Shown here piece after piece: positions 1 to 10,558 of a stretch of 30,632 nt of DNA; within the stretch, counting starts at the first letter, position 1, and each line of letters starts with the position of its first letter. The notes beneath the pieces are model-generated. The model saw only the letters and a list, made by a program, of their open reading frames with translations, was not told the DNA's origin and ran no database searches. The translations under genes were made by a program, and so were the position numbers. The DNA is from Bacillota bacterium (GTDB taxonomy: Bacteria; Bacillota; Sulfobacillia; Thermaerobacterales; RSA17): positions 1 through 30,632 of the forward strand of contig PKRI01000026.1 in NCBI GenBank assembly GCA_017577485.1. The letters run 5' to 3'.

Positions 1-2636
<2,636 letters not shown>

Positions 2637-2729
2637 CAGAGCCCCGCCGGCGGCCCGAGCAGGAAGCGCCTTTCCCGGCGGCGCTGAGGCGCCCCGGCGG
2701 CGCCGGCAGGCAGAAGGACGGGACGGCCC

Positions 2730-2752
2730 GAGGGCCCGCGCCGCGGGCCCTC
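2730..2752 (+). terminator. Strong hairpin after uvrA, possible terminator
   Basis: GAGGGCCCGC and GCGGGCCCTC form a perfect 10-bp stem around the loop GCC, followed by TGCTTTGG. The stem is strong, but there is no real T tract, so intrinsic termination is uncertain. Confidence 0.45.
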
Positions 2753-2771
2753 TGCTTTGGGCCGGGCATGA

Positions 2772-2777
2772 TACCAT
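2772..2777 (+). promoter_or_regulatory. Possible -10 box for uvrC
   Basis: TACCAT within GATACCATGGG lies 45 bases before the uvrC start and just after the 2730-2752 hairpin. A nearly identical string, GATACAATGGG, precedes rapZ at 17385-17395. No good -35 hexamer is seen 16-18 bases upstream. Confidence 0.3.
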
Positions 2778-2816
2778 GGGTGCCGGCAGCCAGTTCCCGT
2801 GAAGGAGTCCGGTCCC

Positions 2817-4640
2817 ATGTTCCGCCAGGACCTCGAGGCCACGGTACGCTCCCTGCCCACCCGCCCCGGCGTCTACGTCTTCCGCGACGCCGAGGGCGAC
2901 GTGCTCTACGTGGGCAAGGCCGTCAACCTGCGGAACCGGGTGCGATCCTACTTCCAGTCGCCCCGCAACCTGACCGGCAAGGTCCTGCACATGGTCAACC
3001 AGGTGGACGCCATCGAGGTGATCACCACCGACAACGACGTCGAGGCCCTGGTCCTGGAGTCCAACCTGATCAAACGCTACAAGCCGCCCTACAACATCCG
3101 GCTCCGGGACGACAAGCACTACCCCTATCTGAAGGTGACCGTCAACGAGGCCTGGCCGCGGGTGATCATCGCCCGGTCGGTGCAGAACGACGGCGCCCGC
3201 TACTTCGGCCCCTACACCGACTCCGGCGCCCTCCACGAAACCCTGCGGGTCATCCGCAAGACCTTCCCCTACCGCATCTGCAGCAACTACCGGCTGCAGC
3301 AGAAGGGCCGGCCGTGCCTGGAGTACTACATCGGCCGCTGCCTGGCGCCGTGCGACGGCCGCGCCGACCCCGGGCAGTACGCGGCCATGATCGAGGAGTT
3401 GTGCGACTTCCTGGAAGGCCGGGACGTCTCGGTGATCCGCCAGGTGGAGGCCCGGATGCACGAGGCGGCCGAGCGCCTGGACTTCGAGCGGGCCGCGGAA
3501 CTGCGGGACCAGCTGCGGGCGCTCCGGCAGGTGCAGGAAAAGCAGAAGGTGATCTCGGGACGGCTGGAGGACCAGGACCTGGTGGGCTGCGCCCAGGCCG
3601 GCGGCCGGGCCTGCGTGCAGGTGTTCTTCGTCCGCGAGGGCAAGGTGGTGGGGCGCGAGCACTTCCTGCTGGACGGCGCCGGTGCCCGGGAGCCGGGCGA
3701 GATCCTGGCGGCCTTTATCAAGCAGTACTACGCCGATACGCCCTTCATCCCCCGGGAGATCCTGGTCAGCGCCGCCCTGCCCGCCGACGAGGAAGCCGTC
3801 ATCGGCCGCTGGCTGGCCGAACGGCGGGGCACCAGGGTGTTCCTGCGGGTGCCCCAGCGGGGCGAGAAGCGGCGGCTGATGAACCTGGTGGTGGAAAACG
3901 CCCGCCTGCTGCTGGAGCAGGAGCAGGCGCGCAGCCGCCGGGACCGGGAGGGGGGCCGCCAGGCCGTGGAGGATCTGGCTTCGGCGCTGGGCCTGGAGAC
4001 GCTGCCGTCCCGGATCGAGTGCTTCGACATCTCCAACTTCCAGGGGCGCCAGGCGGTGGGCTCCATGGTGGTGTTCCAGGACGGCGCACCCCGAAAGTCC
4101 GACTACCGCCGCTTCAAGATCCGCACGGTCCAGGGCGCCAACGACTTCGCCATGATGCAGGAGGTCCTCTACCGGCGCTTCCGCCGGGGCCAGGAGGAGG
4201 ATCCCCGCTTCGCCCAGCTGCCGGACCTGATCGTCATCGACGGCGGGAAGGGCCAGTTGAACGCGGCACTGGAGGTGCTGAGGGCCCTGAACCTGGACCA
4301 CATCCCCACCATCGCCCTGGCCAAACGCCTGGAGGAGGTCTACCTGCCGGGTCGGCCCGACCCGCTGCGGCTGCCCGACCACTCCCCGGGGCTGCTGCTG
4401 CTCCGGCGGGTTCGGGACGAGGCCCACCGCTTCGCCGTCACCTACCACCGCAAGCTGCGCGCGGCGCGCTCGGTGCGCTCGGTCCTGGACGACATCCCCG
4501 GCATCGGCCCGCGCCGGCGCCGGGCCCTGCTGAAGCACTTCGGCAGCATCGAGGCCATCCGCAGCGCCTCCGTCGAGGAACTGGCGGCGGTGCCGGGCAT
4601 GAGCCGCCGCGCCGCCGAGGCCGTCAAGGAGCGCCTCTAG
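2817..4640 (+). CDS. uvrC: UvrABC system protein C
   Basis: UvrC makes the dual incisions in nucleotide excision repair together with UvrB. The 607-residue protein has the full family layout: an N-terminal GIY-YIG nuclease (PGVYVF, LYVGKAVNLRNRV), a UVR motif that contacts UvrB (around AAERLDFERAAELRDQL), an RNase H-like second nuclease (ECFDISNFQGRQAVGSM) and a C-terminal tandem helix-hairpin-helix (IPGIGPRRRRALLKHFGS, VPGMSRRAAEAV). I chose ATG 2817 because GAAGGAG at 2801-2807 sits 9 bases before it. The in-frame GTG at 2799 lies directly before that ribosome-binding site. It is probably transcribed separately from uvrA, given the 180-base gap and hairpin. Confidence 0.97.
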   Translation: MFRQDLEATVRSLPTRPGVYVFRDAEGDVLYVGKAVNLRNRVRSYFQSPRNLTGKVLHMVNQVDAIEVITTDNDVEALVLESNLIKRYKPPYNIRLRDDKHYPYLKVTVNEAWPRVIIARSVQNDGARYFGPYTDSGALHETLRVIRKTFPYRICSNYRLQQKGRPCLEYYIGRCLAPCDGRADPGQYAAMIEELCDFLEGRDVSVIRQVEARMHEAAERLDFERAAELRDQLRALRQVQEKQKVISGRLEDQDLVGCAQAGGRACVQVFFVREGKVVGREHFLLDGAGAREPGEILAAFIKQYYADTPFIPREILVSAALPADEEAVIGRWLAERRGTRVFLRVPQRGEKRRLMNLVVENARLLLEQEQARSRRDREGGRQAVEDLASALGLETLPSRIECFDISNFQGRQAVGSMVVFQDGAPRKSDYRRFKIRTVQGANDFAMMQEVLYRRFRRGQEEDPRFAQLPDLIVIDGGKGQLNAALEVLRALNLDHIPTIALAKRLEEVYLPGRPDPLRLPDHSPGLLLLRRVRDEAHRFAVTYHRKLRAARSVRSVLDDIPGIGPRRRRALLKHFGSIEAIRSASVEELAAVPGMSRRAAEAVKERL

Positions 4641-4669
4641 GCACCGGGGCGTCCCGCCGCCCCGTAAGG

Positions 4670-4675
4670 TAAAAT
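4670..4675 (+). promoter_or_regulatory. -10 box abutting the HxlR gene start
   Basis: TAAAAT ends 6 bases before ATG 4682, so transcription from it would start at or next to the ATG. No Shine-Dalgarno sequence is seen before this ATG and no clear -35 is visible. A leaderless transcript is inferred. Confidence 0.4.
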
Positions 4676-4681
4676 AGAGTC

Positions 4682-5011
4682 ATGGAACGCCGTCTTTCGC
4701 CCGTATCCGAACACGTCTGCCCCCGGTTCCACCACGCCGTGGAGCTGGTCGGGAAGCGGTGGACCGGGGCCATCGTGCGCGTGCTCCTGGACGGCCCCCG
4801 CCGCTTCCACGAGATCCTGGCGGCGGTGCCGGGGCTGAGCCAGCGCCTGCTCTCGGAACGCCTCAAGGAACTGGAGGCCGAGGGCCTGGTGACCCGCACC
4901 GTCTACCCTGAGACGCCCGTCCGCATCGAGTACAGCCTGACCGAGAAGGGGCGCGACCTGGCGCCGGTCCTCTCGGAACTGCACCGCTGGGCCGACCGCT
5001 GGCTGCGCTGA
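4682..5011 (+). CDS. HxlR/MarR-like winged-helix transcriptional regulator
   Basis: This 109-residue protein matches the HxlR family (DUF24), small dimeric winged-helix regulators that often sense electrophiles, aldehydes or oxidants through a cysteine near the N-terminus. Visible are the single cysteine at position 13 in VCPRF, the helix VGKRWTGAIVRVLLDGPRRF, the recognition region LSQRLLSERLKELEAEGLV and the wing with RIEYSLTEKG. Cys13 sits where YodB/HypR-type regulators carry their sensing thiol; a sensing role is inferred. It lies between uvrC and the first spore-coat ATP-grasp gene, in the same direction. The target genes cannot be told from the sequence. Confidence 0.9.
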   Translation: MERRLSPVSEHVCPRFHHAVELVGKRWTGAIVRVLLDGPRRFHEILAAVPGLSQRLLSERLKELEAEGLVTRTVYPETPVRIEYSLTEKGRDLAPVLSELHRWADRWLR

Positions 5012-5030
5012 CGCCGGCCGCGGCGCCCGG

Positions 5031-5059
5031 ACCTCTCCCGGCGGCCCGGCATAGGATGA
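5031..5059 (+). promoter_or_regulatory. Putative mother-cell (sigma-K/E-like) promoter
   Basis: AC at 5031-5032, a 17-base spacer and CATAGGATGA at 5050-5059 fit the sigma-K pattern AC-N16/17-CATANNNTA in all but the last base. The same arrangement occurs before cotE (11900-11928) and, one step weaker, before the second YheC/D gene (7982-8010). The AC element is short, so the case rests on the shared pattern and the coat-gene context. Confidence 0.45.
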
Positions 5060-5101
5060 CCCCGCACAGGACGGCCGCCGGCCGTCCGGGAGGTGGGTCC
5101 C

Positions 5102-6220
5102 GTGCCGCCGGTCCGCGTGGGCATCCTGGCTTTCGTGCACCGCAACCCGCGCCGTCCCTTCGGCGAGCAGACCGGCTACATCCGCGGCCTGCTGCTGGCC
5201 GGCCGCCGCCTGGGGCTCAGCGTCTACGCCTTCGGGCCCCAGAACGTGGCCGCGGACGGCCGCATCCGGCATGCCTACATGCTGGGCCCCGGCGGCCGGG
5301 GCTGGCGCACGGGCCCCCGCGGCCGCCCCGACATCGTCTACGACCGCTTCTTCCTGCACCTGCCCCAGGCCGATACCCTGCGCCGCTACCGGGCCCTGCG
5401 CCGCCGCCCGCCTTTCCGGTTCCTGAACCCGTCGCTCCCCGACAAGTGGCAGGTGTACCGGCGCCTGCTGCGGGACCGCAGCCTCCGCGACCTGCTGCCC
5501 CCAACGGCGCCCTACCGGGACCCGGCCCAGCTGGCCCGGCGGCTGGCCCGCTGGGGCTCGCTGGTGATCAAGCCCCGGGCGGGCATGAAGGGACGGGGCC
5601 TGTGGTTCGTCAGCCCCACCCGGGACGGACTGGTGATCCGCTCGTCCACCGGCGGTGCCCGGCGCCTGCCCCGGGGCGGCCTGGCAGGGTGGGCCCGGGC
5701 GCACCTGCGGGGACGGCTCCTGCTGCAGCCCGAACTGCACCTCAGGGACGGCCGGGGGCGGCCCTTCGACCTGCGGGTGCTGGTGCAGCGGGACGGGCGC
5801 GGCCACCTGGCCGTCACCGGCAGCGCCGTGCGGGTTGGCCGGGCCGGCACGCGGGTGGCCAACCTGCACCGGGGCGGGACCGCCATGACCCTGGAGGATG
5901 CCCAGGCGCGGCTGCCGGGCCTGGCGGCGGCCGCAGCGCAGCTGCCCGGCGGTTCCCTGGCGGCCGCGGCCCACGACGCCGCCCTGCGGGTGACGGCCGC
6001 CCTGGAGCGCCGCTGGGGCCGCTTCGCCGAACTGGGCATCGACCTGGGCTTCGACCTGCGGCGGGGCCGGCTGTTCTTCCTGGAAGCAAACACCCGGCCC
6101 GGCCGCATGGTCTTCCGCATCAGCGGCAACCACCGATCCCGGGTCCTGTCCATCCAGCGGCCCCTGGAGTACGCCCGCTACGTGGTGCGGGGCCGGAAAG
6201 ACGGGGAAGCCGGCGGCTGA
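5102..6220 (+). CDS. YheC/YheD-family ATP-grasp spore-coat protein (copy 1)
   Basis: The 372-residue protein is an ATP-grasp ligase-type protein of the endospore coat-associated YheC/YheD family; substrates are unknown for the family. Visible motifs are DIVYDR (77-82), LPDKW (112-116), the ATP-binding lysine and glycine loop in IKPRAGMKGRG (156-166), PFDLRVLVQR (221-230), the acid strand DLGFD (314-318) and the metal-binding FLEANTRPGR (326-335). The E-x-N signature is intact, so it can probably bind ATP-Mg. It lacks the roughly 90-residue N-terminal domain of copy 2. GTG 5102 is chosen because GGAGGTG at 5089-5095 is 6 bases upstream; GTG 5093 overlaps that site. The stop codon lies in the loop of a 13-bp hairpin. 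Confidence 0.9.
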   Translation: MPPVRVGILAFVHRNPRRPFGEQTGYIRGLLLAGRRLGLSVYAFGPQNVAADGRIRHAYMLGPGGRGWRTGPRGRPDIVYDRFFLHLPQADTLRRYRALRRRPPFRFLNPSLPDKWQVYRRLLRDRSLRDLLPPTAPYRDPAQLARRLARWGSLVIKPRAGMKGRGLWFVSPTRDGLVIRSSTGGARRLPRGGLAGWARAHLRGRLLLQPELHLRDGRGRPFDLRVLVQRDGRGHLAVTGSAVRVGRAGTRVANLHRGGTAMTLEDAQARLPGLAAAAAQLPGGSLAAAAHDAALRVTAALERRWGRFAELGIDLGFDLRRGRLFFLEANTRPGRMVFRISGNHRSRVLSIQRPLEYARYVVRGRKDGEAGG

Positions 6221-6233
6221 GCCGGCTTCCCCG
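6202..6233. terminator. 13-bp hairpin between convergent genes
   Basis: CGGGGAAGCCGGC (6202-6214) pairs perfectly with GCCGGCTTCCCCG (6221-6233) around a 6-base loop that contains the TGA of the upstream ATP-grasp gene. It lies between two convergent genes and could end transcription from either side. No T tract follows. Confidence 0.55.
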
Positions 6234-6274
6234 CATGCCTTCCCCGGTTGCTTCGCCGGGTGCTTCCCCGGCGG
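6226..6274. repeat. Four imperfect 12-13-base tandem repeats
   Basis: The unit CTTCCCCGGTTG recurs with small changes at 6226, 6239, 6251 and 6263. The first copy overlaps the right arm of the 6202-6233 hairpin, and copies 2-4 can form a further CCCCGG/CCGGG stem. It fills the 60-base gap between two convergent genes. Function is unknown; it may have arisen by local duplication of the hairpin arm. Confidence 0.6.
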
Positions 6275-6280
6275 TCTGCT

Positions 6281-7804
6281 TCAGGCGGCCGCGGCCTGGG
6301 ACCCCGACAGCGAGGACGTGTGGGTCACCGGGCCCATGTCCAGCTCTTCCAGCACGTACCGCATGATGGTCAGGTGCCAGTCGATGCGGTCGTCCAGGTC
6401 GTAGAGCCGCGAGGTCTCCACGATGGCGGCGTTGGCGCCCAGGAACTGCCCGGCGGCCCGGGCCAGGCTGCCCTGGACCGGGTAACGCAGCATCTGGAAG
6501 TCCAGGGTGCTGGACAGGTTCCGGTTGATGCGGCTGATCACCGTTTGGACCAGCGCGTTGATCTCGCTGTTGGGGTAGACGATGATGGTCTGCCCCACTG
6601 AACTGGGGTTCAGGTTGCGGTTGCTCATGGCCTCGTGCAGGTCGAAGACCCAGTCGGGCCGGTACCGCTTCAGTTCCTCCCACAGGCCCTTGGCCAGGGT
6701 GCCGCTGGGCGAACCCGAAGCGCTGGTGGGGAACTGCCGGTTCAGATCGCTGTAGCCGCGGGCGGCCCGCAGCCGCTGCTGCACCGCCAGTTCAAAGGCG
6801 TGCGGCACCACGATCAGCCGGCCCCGGCTGACCCGCCACTGGGTGATGCGCTCGGCGGCCATCCAGCCCGCCAGTTCCGACCCGTGCACGCCGCCCGAGA
6901 TCCAGACCGTGGGGCCCGGCACGCCGCTGTCGATGACGTACAGCTTGGTGGCGTGGACGGTGCCCGACAGGATGGTGCGGACGGTGACGGTGTTGGACGG
7001 GGTCCCGCCGCCGGACCCGCCCTTCACCATGCCCAGGCGCTCCAGCAGGGTCATAACGGCGGTGACGTGCTGCTGCACCCGCAGGGACATGGCGTCGGTC
7101 CGCGAGGTGCTGACGTAGAAGGCGCTGACGCCCAGCACGTCCTGGGCCGACCGCACCAGGCCGGTGACGATGGGCTCACCGCCCAGCCGCCAGGACCGGG
7201 ACGAGGTCTTGTCCAGGGCGGCCTTCAGCGCCTGGGCCGTGGCCTGGTTGTCGCCCACCCGGCGGTAGACCAGGACCCTGCCCAGCCCGGAGCTTGTCCA
7301 CGGCCGGGCGTCCTCGTGCATGTCGATCAGGTAGTCCACGCCGTAGGCCTGCATCACGTCCCAGACCGCCCGGGCCCGCGGGTCCGAGGGCTGGGAACGG
7401 GACGACGTGGGGAAGGCGCGATTGAGGTCGATGTCCACGGAGCGGCGGCCGGCCTCCACCGCCTGCCGGTTGAGGGCCGGGATGACGATCAGCGTGCCCC
7501 GCTCCAGGTCCCGGAACTCCGCCAGGACCTTGCCGGCTTCCACACCGGCCGGCTTATCGCCGTGGACGCCGCCGACGGCCAGCACCACCGGGCCGTCCTG
7601 TTCGGCGCGGATCACCGTCATCGGCGTGGCATGCCGGGTGCCCGCCAGCAGCTGGACCGTCTCCACCCGGACGCCGTTTGAGGCCGTCGCGGCGAAGCCG
7701 GAGGACGTGCCCGCCAGGGTCCAGGCGGCGACCATGCCCGCAGCCAGCCCGGCACCGAGGACCCGCTTCCACCAGGGCCTCCGGTGCCGCATCGCGCTGC
7801 CCAT
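6281..7804 (-). CDS. Secreted tandem M14-type zinc-carboxypeptidase-fold protein
   Basis: The 507-residue protein begins with a signal peptide (basic RHRRPWWKR, hydrophobic core about 15-33, AxA-type site near 36-41), then two copies of an AstE/AspA-like M14 domain (about 47-260 and 272-490). Copy 2 keeps the expected residues: GGVHGSE (H307, E310), SDLNRQFP (D353), FDLHEA (H390) and IVETSR (E463). Copy 1 aligns with it but reads HGDK at 81-84 (ligand Glu to Lys) and VSTSR (catalytic Glu to Ser232), while keeping DLNRAFP and DMHED. Copy 1 is therefore probably not catalytic. ATG 7804 has GAGGAG 8 bases upstream (7813-7818). It lies between spore-coat ATP-grasp genes, suggesting an amide or peptide substrate in the envelope or coat. 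Exact specificity is unknown. Confidence 0.85.
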   Translation of the reverse strand: MGSAMRHRRPWWKRVLGAGLAAGMVAAWTLAGTSSGFAATASNGVRVETVQLLAGTRHATPMTVIRAEQDGPVVLAVGGVHGDKPAGVEAGKVLAEFRDLERGTLIVIPALNRQAVEAGRRSVDIDLNRAFPTSSRSQPSDPRARAVWDVMQAYGVDYLIDMHEDARPWTSSGLGRVLVYRRVGDNQATAQALKAALDKTSSRSWRLGGEPIVTGLVRSAQDVLGVSAFYVSTSRTDAMSLRVQQHVTAVMTLLERLGMVKGGSGGGTPSNTVTVRTILSGTVHATKLYVIDSGVPGPTVWISGGVHGSELAGWMAAERITQWRVSRGRLIVVPHAFELAVQQRLRAARGYSDLNRQFPTSASGSPSGTLAKGLWEELKRYRPDWVFDLHEAMSNRNLNPSSVGQTIIVYPNSEINALVQTVISRINRNLSSTLDFQMLRYPVQGSLARAAGQFLGANAAIVETSRLYDLDDRIDWHLTIMRYVLEELDMGPVTHTSSLSGSQAAAA

Positions 7805-8051
7805 CCGGATCACTCCTCGGCACGAAATGGAAGTGGACCAAGGGCGCGCCCAATGGTGGCACGTTCTGAGGAAATTCCCCAGGCTTGCAAGCGCCGAGAT
7901 TCTTCGGCAGCATCGCCGGAGGTTTCCTTCACCAGTGAAGTATCAATAGATGGGAAGCCAGGGAGAAACTGGCTTGACGGCACCCGGCGGGCCCGGAGGG
8001 CGTAGGATGGCGTAGCAGTCGACGGAATGTGGTGGGGAGGGTCCTCGTCCG
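7805..8051. other. Divergent intergenic region with two palindromes
   Basis: This 247-base gap separates the minus-strand peptidase gene from the second ATP-grasp gene and is less GC-rich than its surroundings. It contains the peptidase ribosome-binding site (7813-7818), the perfect palindrome GCTTGCAAGC (7883-7892), the dyad CTTCAC-CA-GTGAAG (7927-7940) and the putative sporulation promoter at 7982-8010. No gene was seen. The dyads are possible operators, but no known binding consensus was recognised. Confidence 0.5.
7982..8010 (+). promoter_or_regulatory. Putative mother-cell promoter, weaker copy
   Basis: AC at 7982-7983, a 17-base spacer and CGTAGGATGG at 8001-8010 resemble the elements at 5031 and 11900, with CGTA in place of CATA. 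It lies about 40 bases before the GTG of the second YheC/D gene, a suitable place for its promoter. Confidence 0.35.
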
Positions 8052-9425
8052 GTGTCCATCAGCCTCACGGTCACAGCGTCGCCCCAGGCCGGCAGGGCGG
8101 TGGTGGCGCTGCCCCGGGCCGCTGCCGGAATCCTGGGCCTGCGCAGCGGCCAGTCGGTGCGGGTGCAGTTGGGCCGTCGCACGGCCGGTGCCCGGGTGCG
8201 GGTGGTGGCCGGGGAGGCGGAACTGCGTTTCCCGCCGGGCCTGGCCCGGACCCTGGCCCTGCCGGATCCGGCCCGCCGCCTGGCGCTGCGGGCGCGTCGG
8301 GTGCGGGAGCGCCTCCACCTGGGACCCGTGATCGGCATCTTCGTGGAGCGCGCCCGGCCCGGTCCCCGGCCCTTCGGCCGGATGACGCCCATGATCGACC
8401 AGTTGTGCCGCCTGGGACGGCGCCGGGGCTACCTGGTCTACGCCTTTACCCCGGCCGACGTGCACTGGGACCGGCAGCGGGTGCTGGGCTGGTATCCCCA
8501 GGGTGACGGCTGGGTGCGGCGGCCGCTGCCCTTTCCCGACGTGGTCTACGACCGGGTGGCCAGCAGGACCGCGGCCCGGCAGCCGGCGGTGCGCCTGGCC
8601 CAGGCCCGCCTGCTGCAGGAGGTGGGCCACCGCTACTTCAACCGGCGCTTCTTCGACAAGTGGGAGGTCCACCGGGTCCTGAGGGGGGACCCGCGGCTGG
8701 CTCCCCACCTGCCGCCCACCGAGCGCCTGGCGGGCCCCGGCCACCTGGAGCGGCGGCTGCGGGACTGGGGGCGGGTCTGGATCAAGCCGTCGGGAGGGAG
8801 CCTGGGCCGGGGGATCGTGGTGGTGCGGCGCGGCCCGGGTACCGGCGTCACCATCCTGCGGCCGGCCGGGCCGGGGTGGCGCGCCCGGCGGGTCCGGTCC
8901 GCCGCGGCCCTGCGCCGGGCCCTGGCGGGGATCCTCCGCCGCGGCGACTACGTGCTCCAGGCCGAACTGGACCTGGCCCGGTTCCAGGGGCGGCCGTTCG
9001 ACATCCGGGTGCTGATGCAGCGGACCGGCAGCGGCCGCTGGCGCCGGACCAAGGTCTACGCCCGGGTGGCGCCGCCCGGCGGGCTCACCGCCAATATCGC
9101 CCAGGGGGGCCGGGGGCTGCCGCTGGGTACGGTGCTGGCCGGCGCGTCCGGCGAGGTGCCGGCCCGCCGGGACCAGATCCTGCAGACGCTGCGGCGGCTG
9201 TGCTGGGACCTGGTCGAGGCCCTGGAGCAGGGTACCGGCGAGCGCCTGGGCGAGGTGGCCCTGGACCTGGGCGTCGACGGCCGCGGGCATGTCTGGTTCA
9301 TCGAGGCCAATTCCAAGCCAGTTCGAGCGGTCGAAACCGTGACCGGCAGCATGCAGGTGGTGCGGCGGGCGCTGGAGCGCCCCCTGGCCTACGCCGCCCA
9401 CCTGGCCGGGTTTCGATCCGGGTGA
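8052..9425 (+). CDS. YheC/YheD-family ATP-grasp spore-coat protein (copy 2, full length)
   Basis: The 457-residue protein has the usual YheC/YheD length. An N-terminal beta-rich domain (about 1-92, with the LGLRSGQSVRVQLG region) precedes the ATP-grasp part: VVYDR (164-168), FNRRFFDKW (196-204), the ATP loop IKPSGGSLGRG (244-254), PFDIRVLMQR (315-324), DLGVD (405-409) and IEANSKP (417-423). All catalytic ATP-grasp features are present, so it is probably active. GTG 8052 is used; GGGGAGG at 8034-8040 lies 11 bases upstream, somewhat far. It heads a tight unit: copy 3 starts 8 bases after its stop and a ligase gene overlaps copy 3 by 4 bases. The substrate is unknown. Confidence 0.92.
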   Translation: MSISLTVTASPQAGRAVVALPRAAAGILGLRSGQSVRVQLGRRTAGARVRVVAGEAELRFPPGLARTLALPDPARRLALRARRVRERLHLGPVIGIFVERARPGPRPFGRMTPMIDQLCRLGRRRGYLVYAFTPADVHWDRQRVLGWYPQGDGWVRRPLPFPDVVYDRVASRTAARQPAVRLAQARLLQEVGHRYFNRRFFDKWEVHRVLRGDPRLAPHLPPTERLAGPGHLERRLRDWGRVWIKPSGGSLGRGIVVVRRGPGTGVTILRPAGPGWRARRVRSAAALRRALAGILRRGDYVLQAELDLARFQGRPFDIRVLMQRTGSGRWRRTKVYARVAPPGGLTANIAQGGRGLPLGTVLAGASGEVPARRDQILQTLRRLCWDLVEALEQGTGERLGEVALDLGVDGRGHVWFIEANSKPVRAVETVTGSMQVVRRALERPLAYAAHLAGFRSG

Positions 9426-9433
9426 GGCAGAGG

Positions 9434-10558
9434 ATGATGTCGGACGTGACCAGGGGAACTGCGCAACCCGTCCTCCTGGGCGTGCTTACCGCCACGGAGC
9501 CCCAGGACCACCGCCGGTTGGGCGCCCAGACCATCAGCTACGCGGAACTGTCCCGGGTGGGCCGCCCGCGGGGCGTGCGGGTGGTGGTGTTCCGGCCCCA
9601 GGACGTGGCCTCCGACCGGCGGGTCCGGGGCTACGTCTACGACGGCCGCCGCCGGCGCTGGCGGCGCGTGGTGACCCGCTGGCCCCACATCGTCTACAAC
9701 CGGGTTCCCCGCCGCTCGGTGGAGCAGCGGGCCGACGTCCAGGAGGTGCTCCGGCGGCTGCGGCAGGCCGGCGTGCCGGTGTTCAACCCGGGCTTTCTCA
9801 ACAAGGCGACCATCTACGAGATCCTGACGGCGGACCCCCGCACCGCCCAGTACGTCCCGCCCACGCAGCGGGTGCGCACCCGTGACGACGTGCGCCGGGC
9901 CCTGGAGGCCTGGGGCGCCGTCTACCTGAAGCCGGTGGAGGGCAGCCTGGGCCGCGGCATCATCTACCTGGCCCGTCGCCAGGGCGGTTACATCTGCCAC
10001 GGCTTCCTGGGGCACCGGTACCGGCGGGGCCGGCTGTCGCGCTGGAGCGACGTGGCGCGCACGCTGGCGTACCCGCTGTCGCGCAAGGAGTACGTGGTGC
10101 AGGCGGCCGTCCGCCGCTCGCGCCTGTGGGGCCGTCCCTTCGACATCCGCTGCCTGCTGCAGAAGGGGGGCAGCGACCGGTGGCGGGTGGTGGGCATGGC
10201 CGCCCGCGTGGCCGCGCCGGGCCGCGTCCTGACCCACGTGCCGCGGGGCGGCGAGCGGGTCAACCTCGGCGTGGCCCTGTCCAGGACCTTCCCGCCGGAG
10301 GTGCGCCGCCGCATCCCGCGGGAACTGGCGGCCGCCGCCCTGGCCGCCGCCAGCGCCATCGACGACCACCACCAGGGCCTGTTTGCCGAGCTCTCGGTGG
10401 ACCTGACCCTGGATCAGCAGGGTCGGCCCTGGATCCTGGAATGCAACGCCAAGCCGTCGCGCTTTGACGAGCGGTCCATTCGCCGCCGGCACCTGCGCAA
10501 CGTGGTGGACTTCGCCCGGGAAACGGTGCGGCGCCTGGAGAATGACGGCCGGCCGTGA
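9434..10558 (+). CDS. YheC/YheD-family ATP-grasp spore-coat protein (copy 3)
   Basis: A 374-residue paralogue of the two preceding ATP-grasp proteins, without the N-terminal domain of copy 2. Visible are HIVYNR (85-90), FNPGFLNK (117-124, where the usual DKW is replaced by NKA), LKPVEGSLGRG (165-175), PFDIRCLLQK (235-244), DLTLD (313-317) and ILECNAKPSR (334-343). The E-x-N metal site is intact. Two adjacent ATGs (9434 and 9437) are possible; GAGG at 9424-9427 overlaps the stop of the upstream gene and serves either. The next gene overlaps it by 4 bases (GTGA), so the two are very likely translationally coupled. The NKA change suggests a substrate differing from the other two. Confidence 0.9.
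   Translation: MMSDVTRGTAQPVLLGVLTATEPQDHRRLGAQTISYAELSRVGRPRGVRVVVFRPQDVASDRRVRGYVYDGRRRRWRRVVTRWPHIVYNRVPRRSVEQRADVQEVLRRLRQAGVPVFNPGFLNKATIYEILTADPRTAQYVPPTQRVRTRDDVRRALEAWGAVYLKPVEGSLGRGIIYLARRQGGYICHGFLGHRYRRGRLSRWSDVARTLAYPLSRKEYVVQAAVRRSRLWGRPFDIRCLLQKGGSDRWRVVGMAARVAAPGRVLTHVPRGGERVNLGVALSRTFPPEVRRRIPRELAAAALAAASAIDDHHQGLFAELSVDLTLDQQGRPWILECNAKPSRFDERSIRRRHLRNVVDFARETVRRLENDGRP

Noticed and set aside
2799..2801. GTG as the uvrC start
   Set aside because: It lies directly before the ribosome-binding site of ATG 2817, and the added residues are not part of the family.
7974..8008. TTGACG and TAGGAT as a sigma-A promoter for the second YheC/D gene
   Set aside because: The spacer is 23 bases, too long for sigma-A; the AC-N17 pairing fits better.
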